DNA of 64,000 bases from Phoronis australis (taxonomy: Eukaryota; Phoronida; Phoronidae). This document shows, piece by piece, positions 37,248-47,199 of the stretch. Made by a program: the position numbers and the translations under genes. Below the pieces are notes generated by a model. That model made no database searches and was not told the DNA's origin. It saw nothing but the letters and a program-made list of their open reading frames with translations. The stretch is from NCBI GenBank assembly GCA_002633005.1, contig NMRA01000328.1:125195-189194 (forward strand), read 5' to 3'. Within the stretch, counting starts at the first letter, position 1. The number at the start of each line of letters is the position of its first letter.

Positions 37248-38350
37248 GGTGAACCACTTGTTGATTGTAGACTACAACAACGACTTGGTTACTACAGATC
37301 GACTGAGGAACTACGAAAACAAAAGGTTTTGCGTTTGGCCGGAGATGATCTTGGTGACAAAATTTCGCAACTTGTTCCCCTGTCTGTCGCAGTCCGGCCA
37401 ACAATTTCTAGACGACATGGGCTAAATATCAAATCAACGTGAGGCTCTCCATGAAAACTCTTGCGCGCGGTCCAATGTCAAAAAGCCACCCAAAACCATG
37501 TTTTAATCAAAAAGTAGATATTTCCCCAAAAAATTACAATTATTAACAATATTTATTCAACAACATTCAAAAACAAAGACAATGTGATTTTTCATTTGAA
37601 AACAACAAACACTGATGAGAGGCACTCTTCAAGGACCTCATGAAGCTCAATGGGAGACTCCACCCTCTGCAACGTCATTGGTCCAGCTCACGACACACAA
37701 AGCTTTTATAGCGATTTTACAGTAAATAAACTTTAAAATAATAGTTTTTTGTCTTAGTTTCCGATCGCTATGTGTTGAAACGACTACCGTGAGTTCAATT
37801 TTTCAGTTGTCTGAAAATCTTTGAATGAAAATTTCATACAAAATGAACTTCTTTCATAGATACTATGTTTCTTTCCTTTCGTCTCGGTAAAGATCGGGGA
37901 AAGGCCACGTGACTTATATTTGTCAAACACGATTGGATTTATTTGCAGTTGGGTTTGCAGTACAGGGGTTTTCAGTTCGCAGTTTGCGTTTGGATTTAAC
38001 TTTGCATTTGCACCGAATGGGACACTGTCAAGAAGACAAATATAAGTGAAATATTTCGTCGAACGCAGTCTGCAAATTTCACGAAACAAGTTACTTCAAC
38101 AAACGCAGAATTGAGTGAATAAATTTTCAGAGAAATTGGTATATGTGCAAATGAAAAAATTGTCAAGCCAAAATCTGAAGTTGCTGATTCTCCCGTTGCT
38201 ATGACCGCTCCGCTTCCTTTATGAAACGAGGCAACGTATATATTTGCATAAAAACATTGTTTCTCGCCTCCATAAGTTGCTGAGACGGTGGTCTATTTAT
38301 AGTATGTAAAAGGAGTGGCGAACAAGAAGTCTTATCCAATCACGTCACAG
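37248..38350 (-). promoter_or_regulatory. Probable 5' UTR and promoter of cyclin D
   Basis: Upstream of the cyclin D ATG. On the minus strand a CCAAT box abuts a CRE-like TGACGTT at 37671-37681. A second pair, CCAAT with CACGTCAC, lies at 38336-38348 on the plus strand. An octamer ATTTGCAT occurs near 38240. Human CCND1 also has a CRE-like TAACGTCA close to its start site. The transcription start cannot be fixed from sequence, and no canonical TATA box is placed convincingly. Confidence 0.4.
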
Positions 38351-39236
38351 ACCAGTTTTATGAATGGGTACGTAGTGCGAGCACTGGCGCTGTTGTACTA
38401 GAACAAAGAGGACGGCAAACCACAACTGCCCTATACAGACCGAGAGATGAAATAATAAGAAAAGTAGACGAGCTAAAAGATAATAATATTATAACTACTC
38501 GACGATCGTTCTAACCAGCTTGTAGTTTACTTGAACTCAACAATTTCCATAACCATACTCCGAATCACGTTTAACGTACAGCTTCATATATAATTAAATA
38601 CAAGTGAGGAATGTCCAGCTGGGACCTGGTCCCGTAAAGGTAACCAGTTGACAAACCAAGATGCAATGAAGTAGACGACAAATCATTTTTGAATACTTTG
38701 GAATTCAGTGTGGCCTATTTTATCAATAGCTATTTATCAACAAAAACAATGGACTTTGCGAACCCTGGGGAAATCGCTACCTTAATTGGCATTTATATGT
38801 CGGGATTTGCATCGTTTTGTTTACGGTCTGGAATTCGATGAAATAATTCTGATTAGGTTGCCAATCAGAAATCGCCCATATCGGTAGCTACCCACTTTAA
38901 CACTAGCGCAAACACGAAAACTCGGCAACACGTTTTCAAGTTTATCTCGAATAAGTTTGTTCGATTCGACATCTAAAACAAATACGGGGGCCATACGCGG
39001 GCAATTTACTCAGGGTCTCTTTTGAACTACATGAATAAGGGTTAACAATATGTCAAAGCCGTGCAAAAAAGAACGCGTTATTTAAGTGGCCGATACACAT
39101 TGATTAATGGGAAATTGTTGAACCGTAGACAAGAGAACTATAAGCACTAGATCAACTAGTAAAATTCCTTTTTTGAAGTTGAAATGGGGTTGAAATCTAC
39201 ACTACAAACTGTGACCTGGTGCCAAAACAACTTTCT
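38351..39236. other. No feature recognised
   Basis: Mixed-composition intergenic DNA with no open frames of note. Confidence 0.5.
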
Positions 39237-39306
39237 CATGGGCGGCGCACCATAGGGGGGAGGGAGGGCTATAGACCCCACTTTTCCAGTGCTGCGCCGC
39301 CGATGT
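39237..39306 (+). repeat. 70-bp GC-rich hairpin unit, copy A
   Basis: Starts CATGGGCGGCGCACCA and ends GTGCTGCGCCGCCGATG, so its two ends are near-perfect inverted repeats around a GGG..CTATAGACCCC core. Two more copies lie in tandem at 40667-40798. Confidence 0.75.
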
Positions 39307-39564
39307 TTCTTCGTAGGCTTTTTTTGCTCCTTTAAAGCAACGCCATGACATTCTTAGGTTGTGTTTTAATTGAAATTAGTCACAATAAAACTCATGAAAA
39401 TTCCTCTGACGGCCATAGTGGTTTTGCGTCTAAAAGCAGTCCATCGCCTGACAATCATTCAACTTTAGCCCTGGAATGCCAGCTCCGATCTCGCGGCCGC
39501 TGAGGTTAAGCTACGCATGCGTGAGAGTTGTTTGCATTCGTTTGTTCCGGTGTGCGTACTTGCT

Positions 39565-39599
39565 ATGGAATTTACTGACATTAAAACTTTTTGCAAAAG
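39565..39599 (+). other. Possible first coding exon of an unknown gene
   Basis: A GC-richer patch with the palindrome ACGCATGCGT (39513-39522, NRF1-like) is followed by an ATG in fair context and 35 bases encoding MEFTDIKTFCK, ending at AAAAG|GTAAAA. This resembles a short first exon. No continuation was found, so it may be a chance match or a relic of the LINE that follows. Confidence 0.15.
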
Positions 39600-40077
39600 G
39601 TAAAAAATTCAATTCATAAGTAATTATCATTTCGCATACCTGACTGGTTTAAAAATATGTGTTAATACTAAAAATCAAGAGTGTTACCAAAATGCGAAAA
39701 ATAACAGCGTGTAATAGTAGCATAAAAAGGAAACGAACCAGAGAGATTATAGAAATGACCAGTTGATTCAAAAGATTTCTACCCTATAAAGACAAAGGTT
39801 TTAGACTATGGATTCCTCACGCTTGCTGTGGATAATTCTGTCAGGCATTCATTTAAAATTATGCATCTTTATATATTATAATTAATTGGGCCTTTGGTGA
39901 AAAATTTCAGAATGCAGTCACATTCACAAAAAATGCGATAAACTGCGCCAAATATCTATCAGAAATTTGTAGATAAAGGTTTTCTGAATAGATAAAAATG
40001 GGCAAACATCTATCAGTCAGCTGTGGGTGGCTCGTCATATTGGTTGCAGCGTAGGACTTTCTATAAAAGTTTAGAAG

Positions 40078-40330
40078 TAAACTTTTTTCTCAGTTCAGAA
40101 AGTAAATCTTAGTGATCCCGATACCTGTAGTGTGTGTTACCGTAAACAAGAGACACTGGAACACATTTTTACGATTGTTATGTTACTGAAGAAAGTGGAC
40201 TCTGGAAAATTAGAATATTCATAAAAAGAGACAATGTCATTTTTGAACACCTGTTGCATAACTGTCACGGTCAACGTTCAAGAACGAAAAAACGGAAAAA
40301 CTGGATTGAAAAGCGGGACTTCAGGATAAA
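40078..40330 (+). pseudogene. LINE reverse-transcriptase C-terminal zinc-knuckle fragment
   Basis: The frame at 40096-40164 encodes LSDPDTCSVCYRKQETLEH. After a one-base shift the next frame continues FYDCYV and then GLWKIR. Together they show the C-x2-C-x8-H-x(3-4)-C pattern and context (D..TC..C....ET.EH.F..C) of the zinc-binding segment at the end of reverse transcriptases of LINE-type (non-LTR) retrotransposons. The polymerase domain upstream is not recognisable and the fragment has a frameshift, so it is dead. The basic tail continues to about 40330 and overlaps a segment repeated at 47.06 kb. Confidence 0.55.
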
Positions 40331-40400
40331 AAGCGGGACAGATGTGGGTCTAAGCCATAACGTAAGGATGAAATGTTCAATGCATCACATAGACGTAATG
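40264..40400 (+). repeat. Dispersed repeat, copy 1 (partner at 47057)
   Basis: Shares in order GGATTGAAAA, AGCGGGAC, GGGTCTA and AACGTAAGGATGAAATG with 47057-47160. It directly follows the LINE zinc-knuckle fragment, so both may be 3' ends of the same LINE family. Confidence 0.6.
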
Positions 40401-40666
40401 ACAGCGTTTTTTGTCGAAAGGGAGATGTAACACCCAAAAATGCCCGACAGCGTTTTTCGTTTTTTCATAGTTGAAATGGGAAATTGCCACAAAAACCCAT
40501 GGAAACGTACCGTTTTTTTCTTTTTAGTCGAGCGGGAAAAGATGCATGGCTATGTCGCGTCAGTGAAAAATTACAATAGTATATGATTTGGCCGCGCGTC
40601 AAAAAAGCGGAAAATTTAGATGGTGTGGCTGGATGGCGGAAAAATCTGTAGGATGTCAGCAACACG

Positions 40667-40798
40667 CATGGGCGGCGCACCATAAGGTGTCTGGGGGCTA
40701 TCATTTCCGTGCTGCGCCACCCATGTCAGCATGGGCGGTACACCACAGGGGGTTGGGGGTCTATAACCCCCACTTATTTCAGTGTTGCGCCGCCCATG
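40667..40798 (+). repeat. Two tandem GC-rich hairpin units, copies B and C
   Basis: Copy B (40667-40725) and copy C (40730-40798) are joined by TCAG. Each starts CATGGGCGG and ends CGCC(A/G)CCCATG, and each has a GGGGG..CTAT..CCCC core related to the single copy at 39237-39306. They may be non-autonomous insertion units that target their own kind. Confidence 0.75.
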
Positions 40799-41240
40799 AC
40801 AGGAAGAACTGGATTGGGTTTTTAACAAGGTAAACTTTTCATTTTTTAGAATTTTATTTCACGGGTATAGGTAAATACTACAGATAACAGTAGGCCTACG
40901 TCTCAGAAATCAGGCCTAATTTTTCATTTAGGCCTAATGTAACTTCTTTCCGTAAAATATTGCAACATGATTTTAACACGCAAAAAATGTCGGGTTTGTC
41001 GACTAATTTTGCCGAGAAATTGCTGATTGTATGGAACCATACCTCAAGAGTCTCGCTTGATAACCAATAATAACAAAATGAAAATGAAGAAGTGAAATTA
41101 GACTCGATTTGATACCTACAACTCTCGATCAAAACTCAGTCGAGCAGGCAACCGGAAATTCTCAGTGCAAACTCCACTAATACACGAGCGAAAGTTGGCA
41201 TTCTAACGAACTGTCAGTTATTCTCGTTATAGGCGGATTT

Positions 41241-41269
41241 AGGGGGGGGGGGNNNNNGGGGGGGGGGGC
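41241..41269. other. Assembly gap of five N inside a G run
   Basis: Eleven G's, five N (41253-41257), then eleven more G's. The preceding ATAGGCGGATTTAGG resembles one end of the GGATCC MITE at 49305. The homopolymer length here is unknown. Confidence 0.95.
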
Positions 41270-41617
41270 GTATTTATGGAAAATCTACTTATTTATTATA
41301 TTAGTTTTAGTCACAATCACACTGCATGGCTATGTGTTCACTTGTCCATGCCAAAAAGAGTACCAGGAATTCCAGGCTCCCAAATGTACGCCCTTTATTC
41401 TTTTTTCCACATGTAGGCCCGTGAGGATATTTTTGAAGTCACGATTATAATTTTTCATGATTTGTTGGATTCCTAAAATGAACAGTGTCGGAGAGTTTCG
41501 GTCAAAAATAAGGATTCAGGCTAATCAGATGTTTTAAATGGCGTTTTTAATCCTTATTTTGTATTTAAGAAAATACACGCAATTAGACAAAAACAAATCA
41601 CGACTCATTTGTGACGC

Positions 41618-41998
41618 ATTTTCCTTTTATTGGAGTTTCAAATTATATTGCTGCCACCCCACGCTGGCCCTGTTGTAGAACAGCAAGAGGAAGAACACTC
41701 ATTTAAAGTTTATGGTCATTTCGGCACAAGCAATCTGTGAATTCATCCTTGAGTTAACTAGTTGTCTACCTTCAACAAACATGGCCCTGAAGTAATCGAT
41801 GTTAACGCAAAGAAATCATTCATAACAGTTGTCGCACGGAAAAGGGGCGCCAAGTTCAGTCTTTTCAAAGACAGGTGGTTTGACTCAAAGTCAAACAAGG
41901 TAGATAGCATCGCCCATTGTTCACAAAATCTTGCGTATCTGTCCGCGGGCTACATTGACCACGGTATTTACTCAGTTACAGTGTGGGCACGCGAATAG
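41618..41998 (+). pseudogene. Orphan coding-like ORF, family unknown
   Basis: Two stretches in the same frame. The first (41618-41737) contains LLPPHAGPVVEQQEEEHSFK and VYGHFGTSNL. Three stops follow, then 79 codons (41762-41998) contain KKSFITVVARKRGAKFSLFK, HCSQNLAYLSAGYIDHG and end IYSVTVWARE. The alternation of hydrophobic and polar residues suggests a beta-rich domain. There is no ATG at the head of the second part. It could be two exons with a very short intron, or a gene broken by stops. Base composition is richer in GC and CpG than the surroundings. I do not recognise the family. Confidence 0.35.
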
Positions 41999-42831
41999 TT
42001 CAAATGAAAAACAAAGGCCAAATAACAGGCTACACATTCCAGTGCCGAGTATACATCCCACGTTTATTAAACCGCCAAGTATTATAGTCAGGTGAGGTTC
42101 CTTCAATGGCCACAAGATAATTTTTATTCAAATTGTGGTAAGACGTTACGCACGACTGATGACTGACGACACGCGAGCAGGTGCAAAAATGAAAGACATA
42201 AATTTCAGTTTATACGTCTTGATAGCAAAGATCAGGGACGACAATCTTTATTGGTTTACTGAAACTTAGGCGCGTGTCGAAAAGGCCGGGGTATCGTTTG
42301 ATGAAAGCTAAACAATAAATTCTTGTCAACCACAAAATGACGGATTCAGGATGACTGGATCCCCGATTAAGGTGTCCAAAAGCCCAAAATACAACGGACG
42401 GAACCTATGTGTGTTGAACTTGGCTAGTTACATGAAACAATTGAAAGTTTGATAGTTTACGGCTCTGCATGGGTTTCAATGCAAACCACGGTGACAGACA
42501 GGCTGTGGTGGTGATCATTAGCCCGGCTCATGGGAAAACTTTTCCTAACCGATCTAATTATTTTCTACGTTCACAAGTGATTTTGTCAACCACAATTTCT
42601 TACAACCCAGTCCTTTCATCTCCCGTCGTTGATACCTTTGTGAGACGGTAATCCATCCTTATCCAGCCCTGGGTTTACATGGTGATTACGGGGTTTATCG
42701 TCTCACGGTTTACGACCATGATCACACTAACATATCAATAATGAAGATTTCTCATCGGAGGAACAGGAAATTGGATCTTCCAGAAAATATGAAGATTTAT
42801 ACTGTCAACCAGAACATTTCATTACTATTTT

Positions 42832-42881
42832 ATTATTTTTGTTATTATTATTGTTGTTGTTGTTGCTGTGATTATTATTAA
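42832..42881 (+). repeat. Trinucleotide microsatellite (ATT/GTT)
   Basis: Runs of TTATTATTATT and TTGTTGTTGTTG. The neighbouring minus-strand frame (42884-43156) is low-complexity Gly/Ser/Val and is not a credible gene. Confidence 0.85.
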
Positions 42882-43299
42882 TTTTACAACTGTTTTAGAA
42901 CCAAAGCGTTAGCTAGTACTTCTACAACTTGTGCTACCGCTGTTCCTGTTACTACCCCCGTCGCCACGGTTCCTTTTACTGCCCCGCCGCGCTGCTCCCC
43001 CGCTGCCACTGTTCTGTTACTGCCTCCGCCGCCTCTGCTCCTACTGCTACTCCGCTGCGGCAATGATAGTGCCTTGAGCCAATCTAGCAACTTGGATTTT
43101 AAATCGAATAAATGACCGTTTTCTTTAACAATTATTAAATCTGCAGAAAGTGCCAAAAATCAATTGCATACGTCTTTTGCGATCATTTCTTGTAGCAGTG
43201 CGATGTGCAGAATCCCCATCCCCGAAAAATTAACTTCCGTTGAAACTAACCAGAAGTACTAATTGTCGTTATTATTTTGTGAACGAAATGACTGTTTCA

Positions 43300-44430
43300 T
43301 GTTTATTATCCTACGAAAAGTCCATAATGCCACCTCCCGCAATGCCTCAAGTAACCTCATTCGAAATAGCGGTGCAAACTGCCGACTTATTAAAGACCCC
43401 GCGCCCCCCCTCCCCTCCACCCTTCATGTAGTAAGGCGTGTTGCACTCAGTGGACTGACGCGGCTATATGTTCGCTGGGTTCTCGACGCCAAAGGCATTA
43501 CACGTGGCAAACCATAAGGAATCTACGTATAAGTCGAGTAAAAATAAAAGAAGCCCTGACAATAAGCCATAGAATCCACACAATACACCAGACGACGGAC
43601 CCGGGTACCTGGTTGCATTAATGGGGCACAAAAGCGGTTCTTAGACCCAACAATCACGGGGGTGCTTGGACAGAGTGCCGATGAATTATAGGGCTCCACA
43701 GGGGACATTTAGTAGAGTTAATGAGCCGAAAGGGTATGCTTGGCTGTTTAAATACATCGCATCCTTACGGACAGGGTATCACGTATTCCGGAAGCAGGTC
43801 TGGAACGAAAATAAAATTGGAAGATAGACTCCATGTTGATGGTCTGACTAGCCACGTACGTCCTATCCAAAAATACGAATGACGTTCGGACATTAAAACC
43901 AGCGGAAAATGTGACCACTTTATCTGAGGATCTTAATGAAATAGCTTTTTAGCCTGGGCACCAACTTTTTACTGTGCATTTACAAAAAAAGGTTACAAAA
44001 TAAGAAAGAGAGTCTCGAATTTGATAATCTGTTTCAGAAATTTTAAATGTAGGAAATCATCTTGACTGAATTCGCCTGTAGAAAGATGAAATGCCGGGAA
44101 CGTTTACTGAATGGCAATTCCTCAAATAATACAAGCAATGATGTCCCAGAAAAAAAGAACTTTAATAAAAATCAAAAGAAACAGTTTAATTACAGTATTT
44201 ACAGAACGGCAACTATGAAAAATGTTCTTTTCAAGTGCTAGAATAAAAAACAATGTACAAAAGTGTCAGCCGTGGCCGGGAAACAGTAGGCCTGTAGAAG
44301 GGTGGAGAACAAATAGCGACGAAGACTAGACGGGCGGATTGGACCCGAAAGGGACTTCACTGGGTGGCAGTGCTGAAGACCGAAACACCGATCACAAATT
44401 TTGCACAATTTTCAGCTGGTATTGTATATG
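43300..44430. other. CpG-containing sequence with coding-like fragments, nothing identified
   Basis: Short frames on both strands (plus 43263-43517, minus 43523-43708) look partly protein-like, but stops and frame changes are frequent and no motif is recognisable. Similar in texture to 19.6-21.5 kb. Confidence 0.3.
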
Positions 44431-44439
44431 GCGCCGGTG

Positions 44440-44449
44440 GCGCATGCGC
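44440..44449 (+). promoter_or_regulatory. NRF1-like site
   Basis: GCGCATGCGC is the core of the NRF1 palindrome. It lies 127 bp before the ATG of the small ORF at 44576, next to TATATGGCGCC. It might mark a promoter. Confidence 0.3.
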
Positions 44450-44575
44450 TATAGAATGATATTTTTTCTGACATTACAACAGTTAGTAAATATCTAAACA
44501 CGCTAACTGACGTTTTTTGAAGGTGACATCAACGAGAAGATACCTTTCTTGCTAGAGTAGTGCAAAAATCGAAAA

Positions 44576-44818
44576 ATGCTTGTACTACAAATGAACAAGA
44601 AAATGCGAAAAGTCTACGGAATTATTTACGACAAAAAGCAATCTTTCACCTCAATACAAACATTGAAACTCAATGTAAACCATTTGGCGCTACATTTACT
44701 TGTTGCAGTGTCTTTGTGTTACTATATTTACGCAGGTTCATGTTGCTTCAGTGTAAGCAAAACACCCACTCGCAATCGGACATTACGCAAATGTATTAAC
44801 GGTCTTTGCAGTGCTCAA
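44576..44818 (+). CDS. Small membrane-protein-like ORF interrupted by a MITE
   Basis: Begins MLVLQMNKKMRKVYGII (basic), then has one hydrophobic stretch around residues 36-56 (LALHLLVAVSLCYYIYAG) and a Cys-containing C-terminal part. The inverted-repeat element 44819-45230 enters exactly after codon 81. If the element and one copy of the CAA duplication are removed, the same frame stays open for 36 more codons to a TAG at 45342. That may indicate a former ORF of 117 residues, although an open run of this length is not rare by chance. No family recognised; a non-coding origin is possible. Confidence 0.25.
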
Positions 44819-45230
44819 TGCCCGGTTGCATGAAACAGTCCAAAATAGGGACTCAACTAAGGTCCCTAAATTTACTGCGTAATTGTGAACTTGTTCCTTC
44901 TTATGCTCTTTAAGTCTCAATACAAAGTCAATTTTGGGCTTTGATACAAACCAAGATTGAAGTGTACGTTACATTCTCAATATTATTGAAAATAAGTAGG
45001 GATCTCTTCATGCAACGCACCTAATTTAAAGACCAAGTCTGTTATTGTTTTAACTGATTCAGGGCTCAGTTTTAGCTACATTATTAGATGAAAATGTCAT
45101 TAGTCAAACAGGAGCTCATAATGAAGATAAAATGGCAGAAAAATACTACATCCGTGAGTACAGAACGAAACAAATACGCAAATAAAACTTAGCAGAGTCC
45201 CTATTTGGGACTGTTTCATGCAACCGGGCA
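44819..45230. mobile_element. 412-bp MITE with 36-bp inverted repeats
   Basis: Left end TGCCCGGTTGCATGAAACAG and right end its reverse complement. The terminal inverted repeats extend 36 bp with one mismatch, ending inside at AATAGGGACTC. The trinucleotide CAA flanks both sides (44816-44818 and 45231-45233). A 3-bp duplication is typical of PIF/Harbinger, although their usual target is TWA. No protein is encoded. The near-identical ends suggest a fairly recent insertion. Confidence 0.88.
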
Positions 45231-45233
45231 CAA

Positions 45234-46649
45234 GTGTCTACACGAACTGGAACGATAAACATTTTCCAAAGGCATATCGTGCCCAGAGTCATACATGGGG
45301 TGCACCACTATTTTGGACCGCGGGTCGTGGGGATGGGAAATTAGAATGTCCACCCTTTTAGAAAGTCAACAGTAACCCTCTGGCATGCAGCGGCCTTTTC
45401 AACCAGACAAATCTAAATTCGAAACGGTTGTGAAGGGTTTCGTTACAAAATAGTCCCTTTTGTGTTGGGTACCTAACCCATAAAGTGAACCTTTTCACAG
45501 GGAATAAATCGCAAAGACAGCCTTCAACAGGAAATCGGACCGTGAAAATCCACCCATCTAAGCGACACCTCCCGTATCTACCTTTTATGGGGTTACCCCC
45601 GGCATGCGAGAAACCGTCCTGCAGATGAAAATATTGCGTAACATTGGAAACAAATTCCCGAGTTTATCAGGTGTTGCGTTGCCCTCGTTTTTTTCCGCTC
45701 GAAATTTTTACCAGGCCAACACTATGATACGTTATTCACAAACCTTAAGAATGAATTTTGTGTAACCCAATTCTTTTCAGAGAGTTCTATGGAACATTTG
45801 AACGGCCTGTCAATTTGCATCGCGCGACTCAACGTGTGGACAATAATATTAGCATACCGCTACATAAATAACCTTTTAATAAGTCTATTGATTTATGAAT
45901 GGAAATTTTCGTGACACGCACCAATAATACAATACTTCGGTTCTTGCGCAAATTTGGTGCCCAAAGGAGAACTGTGAAATGCAATTATTAGCAAACATTA
46001 CGGCCATACAAAGGTTCTACAAATATTCAAATACATGATATAGCAAAATTTATATAACTGAATGCCGTGCTGGCCTACACCTACCAAAAGAAGAATAAGA
46101 CTAAAGCGTTGCCCGGCACAGTTTATGTGCAACTTACAACTTTTGAAAATAAACTAGAAAAATCATGAAGTCACGGCAAACTGTTGAAACTTCGTTAAAT
46201 TGTGTTCCGCACTTGAGACACACACACGCGCTTACATGCTTTTTCAACACAATGCTGGTCAACAAAATACAGAATTTTAACTTCTAATTTTTTAAATTTT
46301 ATCAGTGCATCACAAAATGACAACAAACTTGGAATAAATTATTAGCAGTGAATATTCCAAGTGGGAAAGGGTGCCAGACGTCAGTAGTTTATGAAATGTT
46401 CCGAATTTAGTCGTGTCTTTTGATAAATGAAACTAATCCTCTTGGTGTTTGGTAAAAACGAATTGAAGTGCATACCAAAAGTTATTGATATCCCGCAAAT
46501 GTGTGAGCGGGATTCAAATCTCAATGGCACAAGCGACATTGCCCCGCATCAGGCTCACGAAGCCGAATCAGACAGTTGCGGGTTCAGAACGTGGAAGCAT
46601 GTGTGAGAAGAATCCTACATTCTTCCCCGCCTTATTATAAGACAGCAAG
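45234..46649. other. No feature recognised
   Basis: The first 450 bp have higher GC with partly open frames on both strands but no recognisable protein. The rest is AT-rich. Confidence 0.4.
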
Positions 46650-46820
46650 TAACAGGCGCTTTAACGACAGGTGCGATATTTACAACACTACATACTATAT
46701 ACGAAGTCCAATCCTAGCTAAGTAACGAAACGTCTGTATATAGTATATCGTGTTGAACATGTAACAAAACGTCTGTATATAGGGTTGTAAATATAGCACC
46801 TTTCGCTAAAGCGCCTGTTA
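46650..46820. mobile_element. 171-bp hairpin MITE
   Basis: TAACAGGCGCTTTA at the left and its reverse complement at the right. The arms match over about 45 bp with four mismatches (GATATTTACAAC.. included). The centre contains two direct copies of AACGTCTGTATATAG. It may target TA. Confidence 0.75.
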
Positions 46821-47056
46821 TTTGTTTTCTTGTGTTGATTTGGCATAAAACCAGTTTCACCTTATCAAGTTCGTACTGAGGACGTTGTAAACGTTTCATT
46901 TGCATACACAGGCTCATGGAACAGGCAAATGTGCTCAAAGGAACACGAAACCTGTTAAAAAACGACCATGTTTAAGAAAAATACATACACATACGCATAT
47001 ACACCTGAAAGGGCGCATTTTCGTAATCAGTGATAATATTTATATAGTTTCAAACA

Positions 47057-47160
47057 ACCGAGAATGAAAAAAACGTGATACCAGGATTGAAAAAGCGGGA
47101 CATCCGGATGCAATGCGCCATGATCTGGGTCTACACCAAAACGTAAGGATGAAATGCCCT
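47057..47160 (+). repeat. Dispersed repeat, copy 2 (partner at 40264)
   Basis: See the copy at 40264-40400: shared GGATTGAAAAAGCGGGAC, GGGTCTA and AACGTAAGGATGAAATG in the same order and orientation. Confidence 0.6.
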
Positions 47161-47199
47161 GAAAACGTGCCACGGCGTTTTTTTAAATTTGGTACAGTA

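Noticed and set aside
36960-37442. Plus-strand frames of 160 and 138 codons near 37 kb, the longest frames in the window apart from the minisatellite
   Set aside because: They lie antisense to cyclin D exon 1 and its 5' UTR. The minus-strand reading is a conserved protein, so these are shadows.
42884-43156. 90-codon minus frame with Gly, Ser and Val runs
   Set aside because: Low-complexity translation of trinucleotide-like DNA beside a microsatellite.
46500-46590. tRNA-like B-box words (GGGATTCAAATCTC, GGGTTCAGAAC)
   Set aside because: No matching A box at the right spacing and no cloverleaf; no tRNA gene found in the window.
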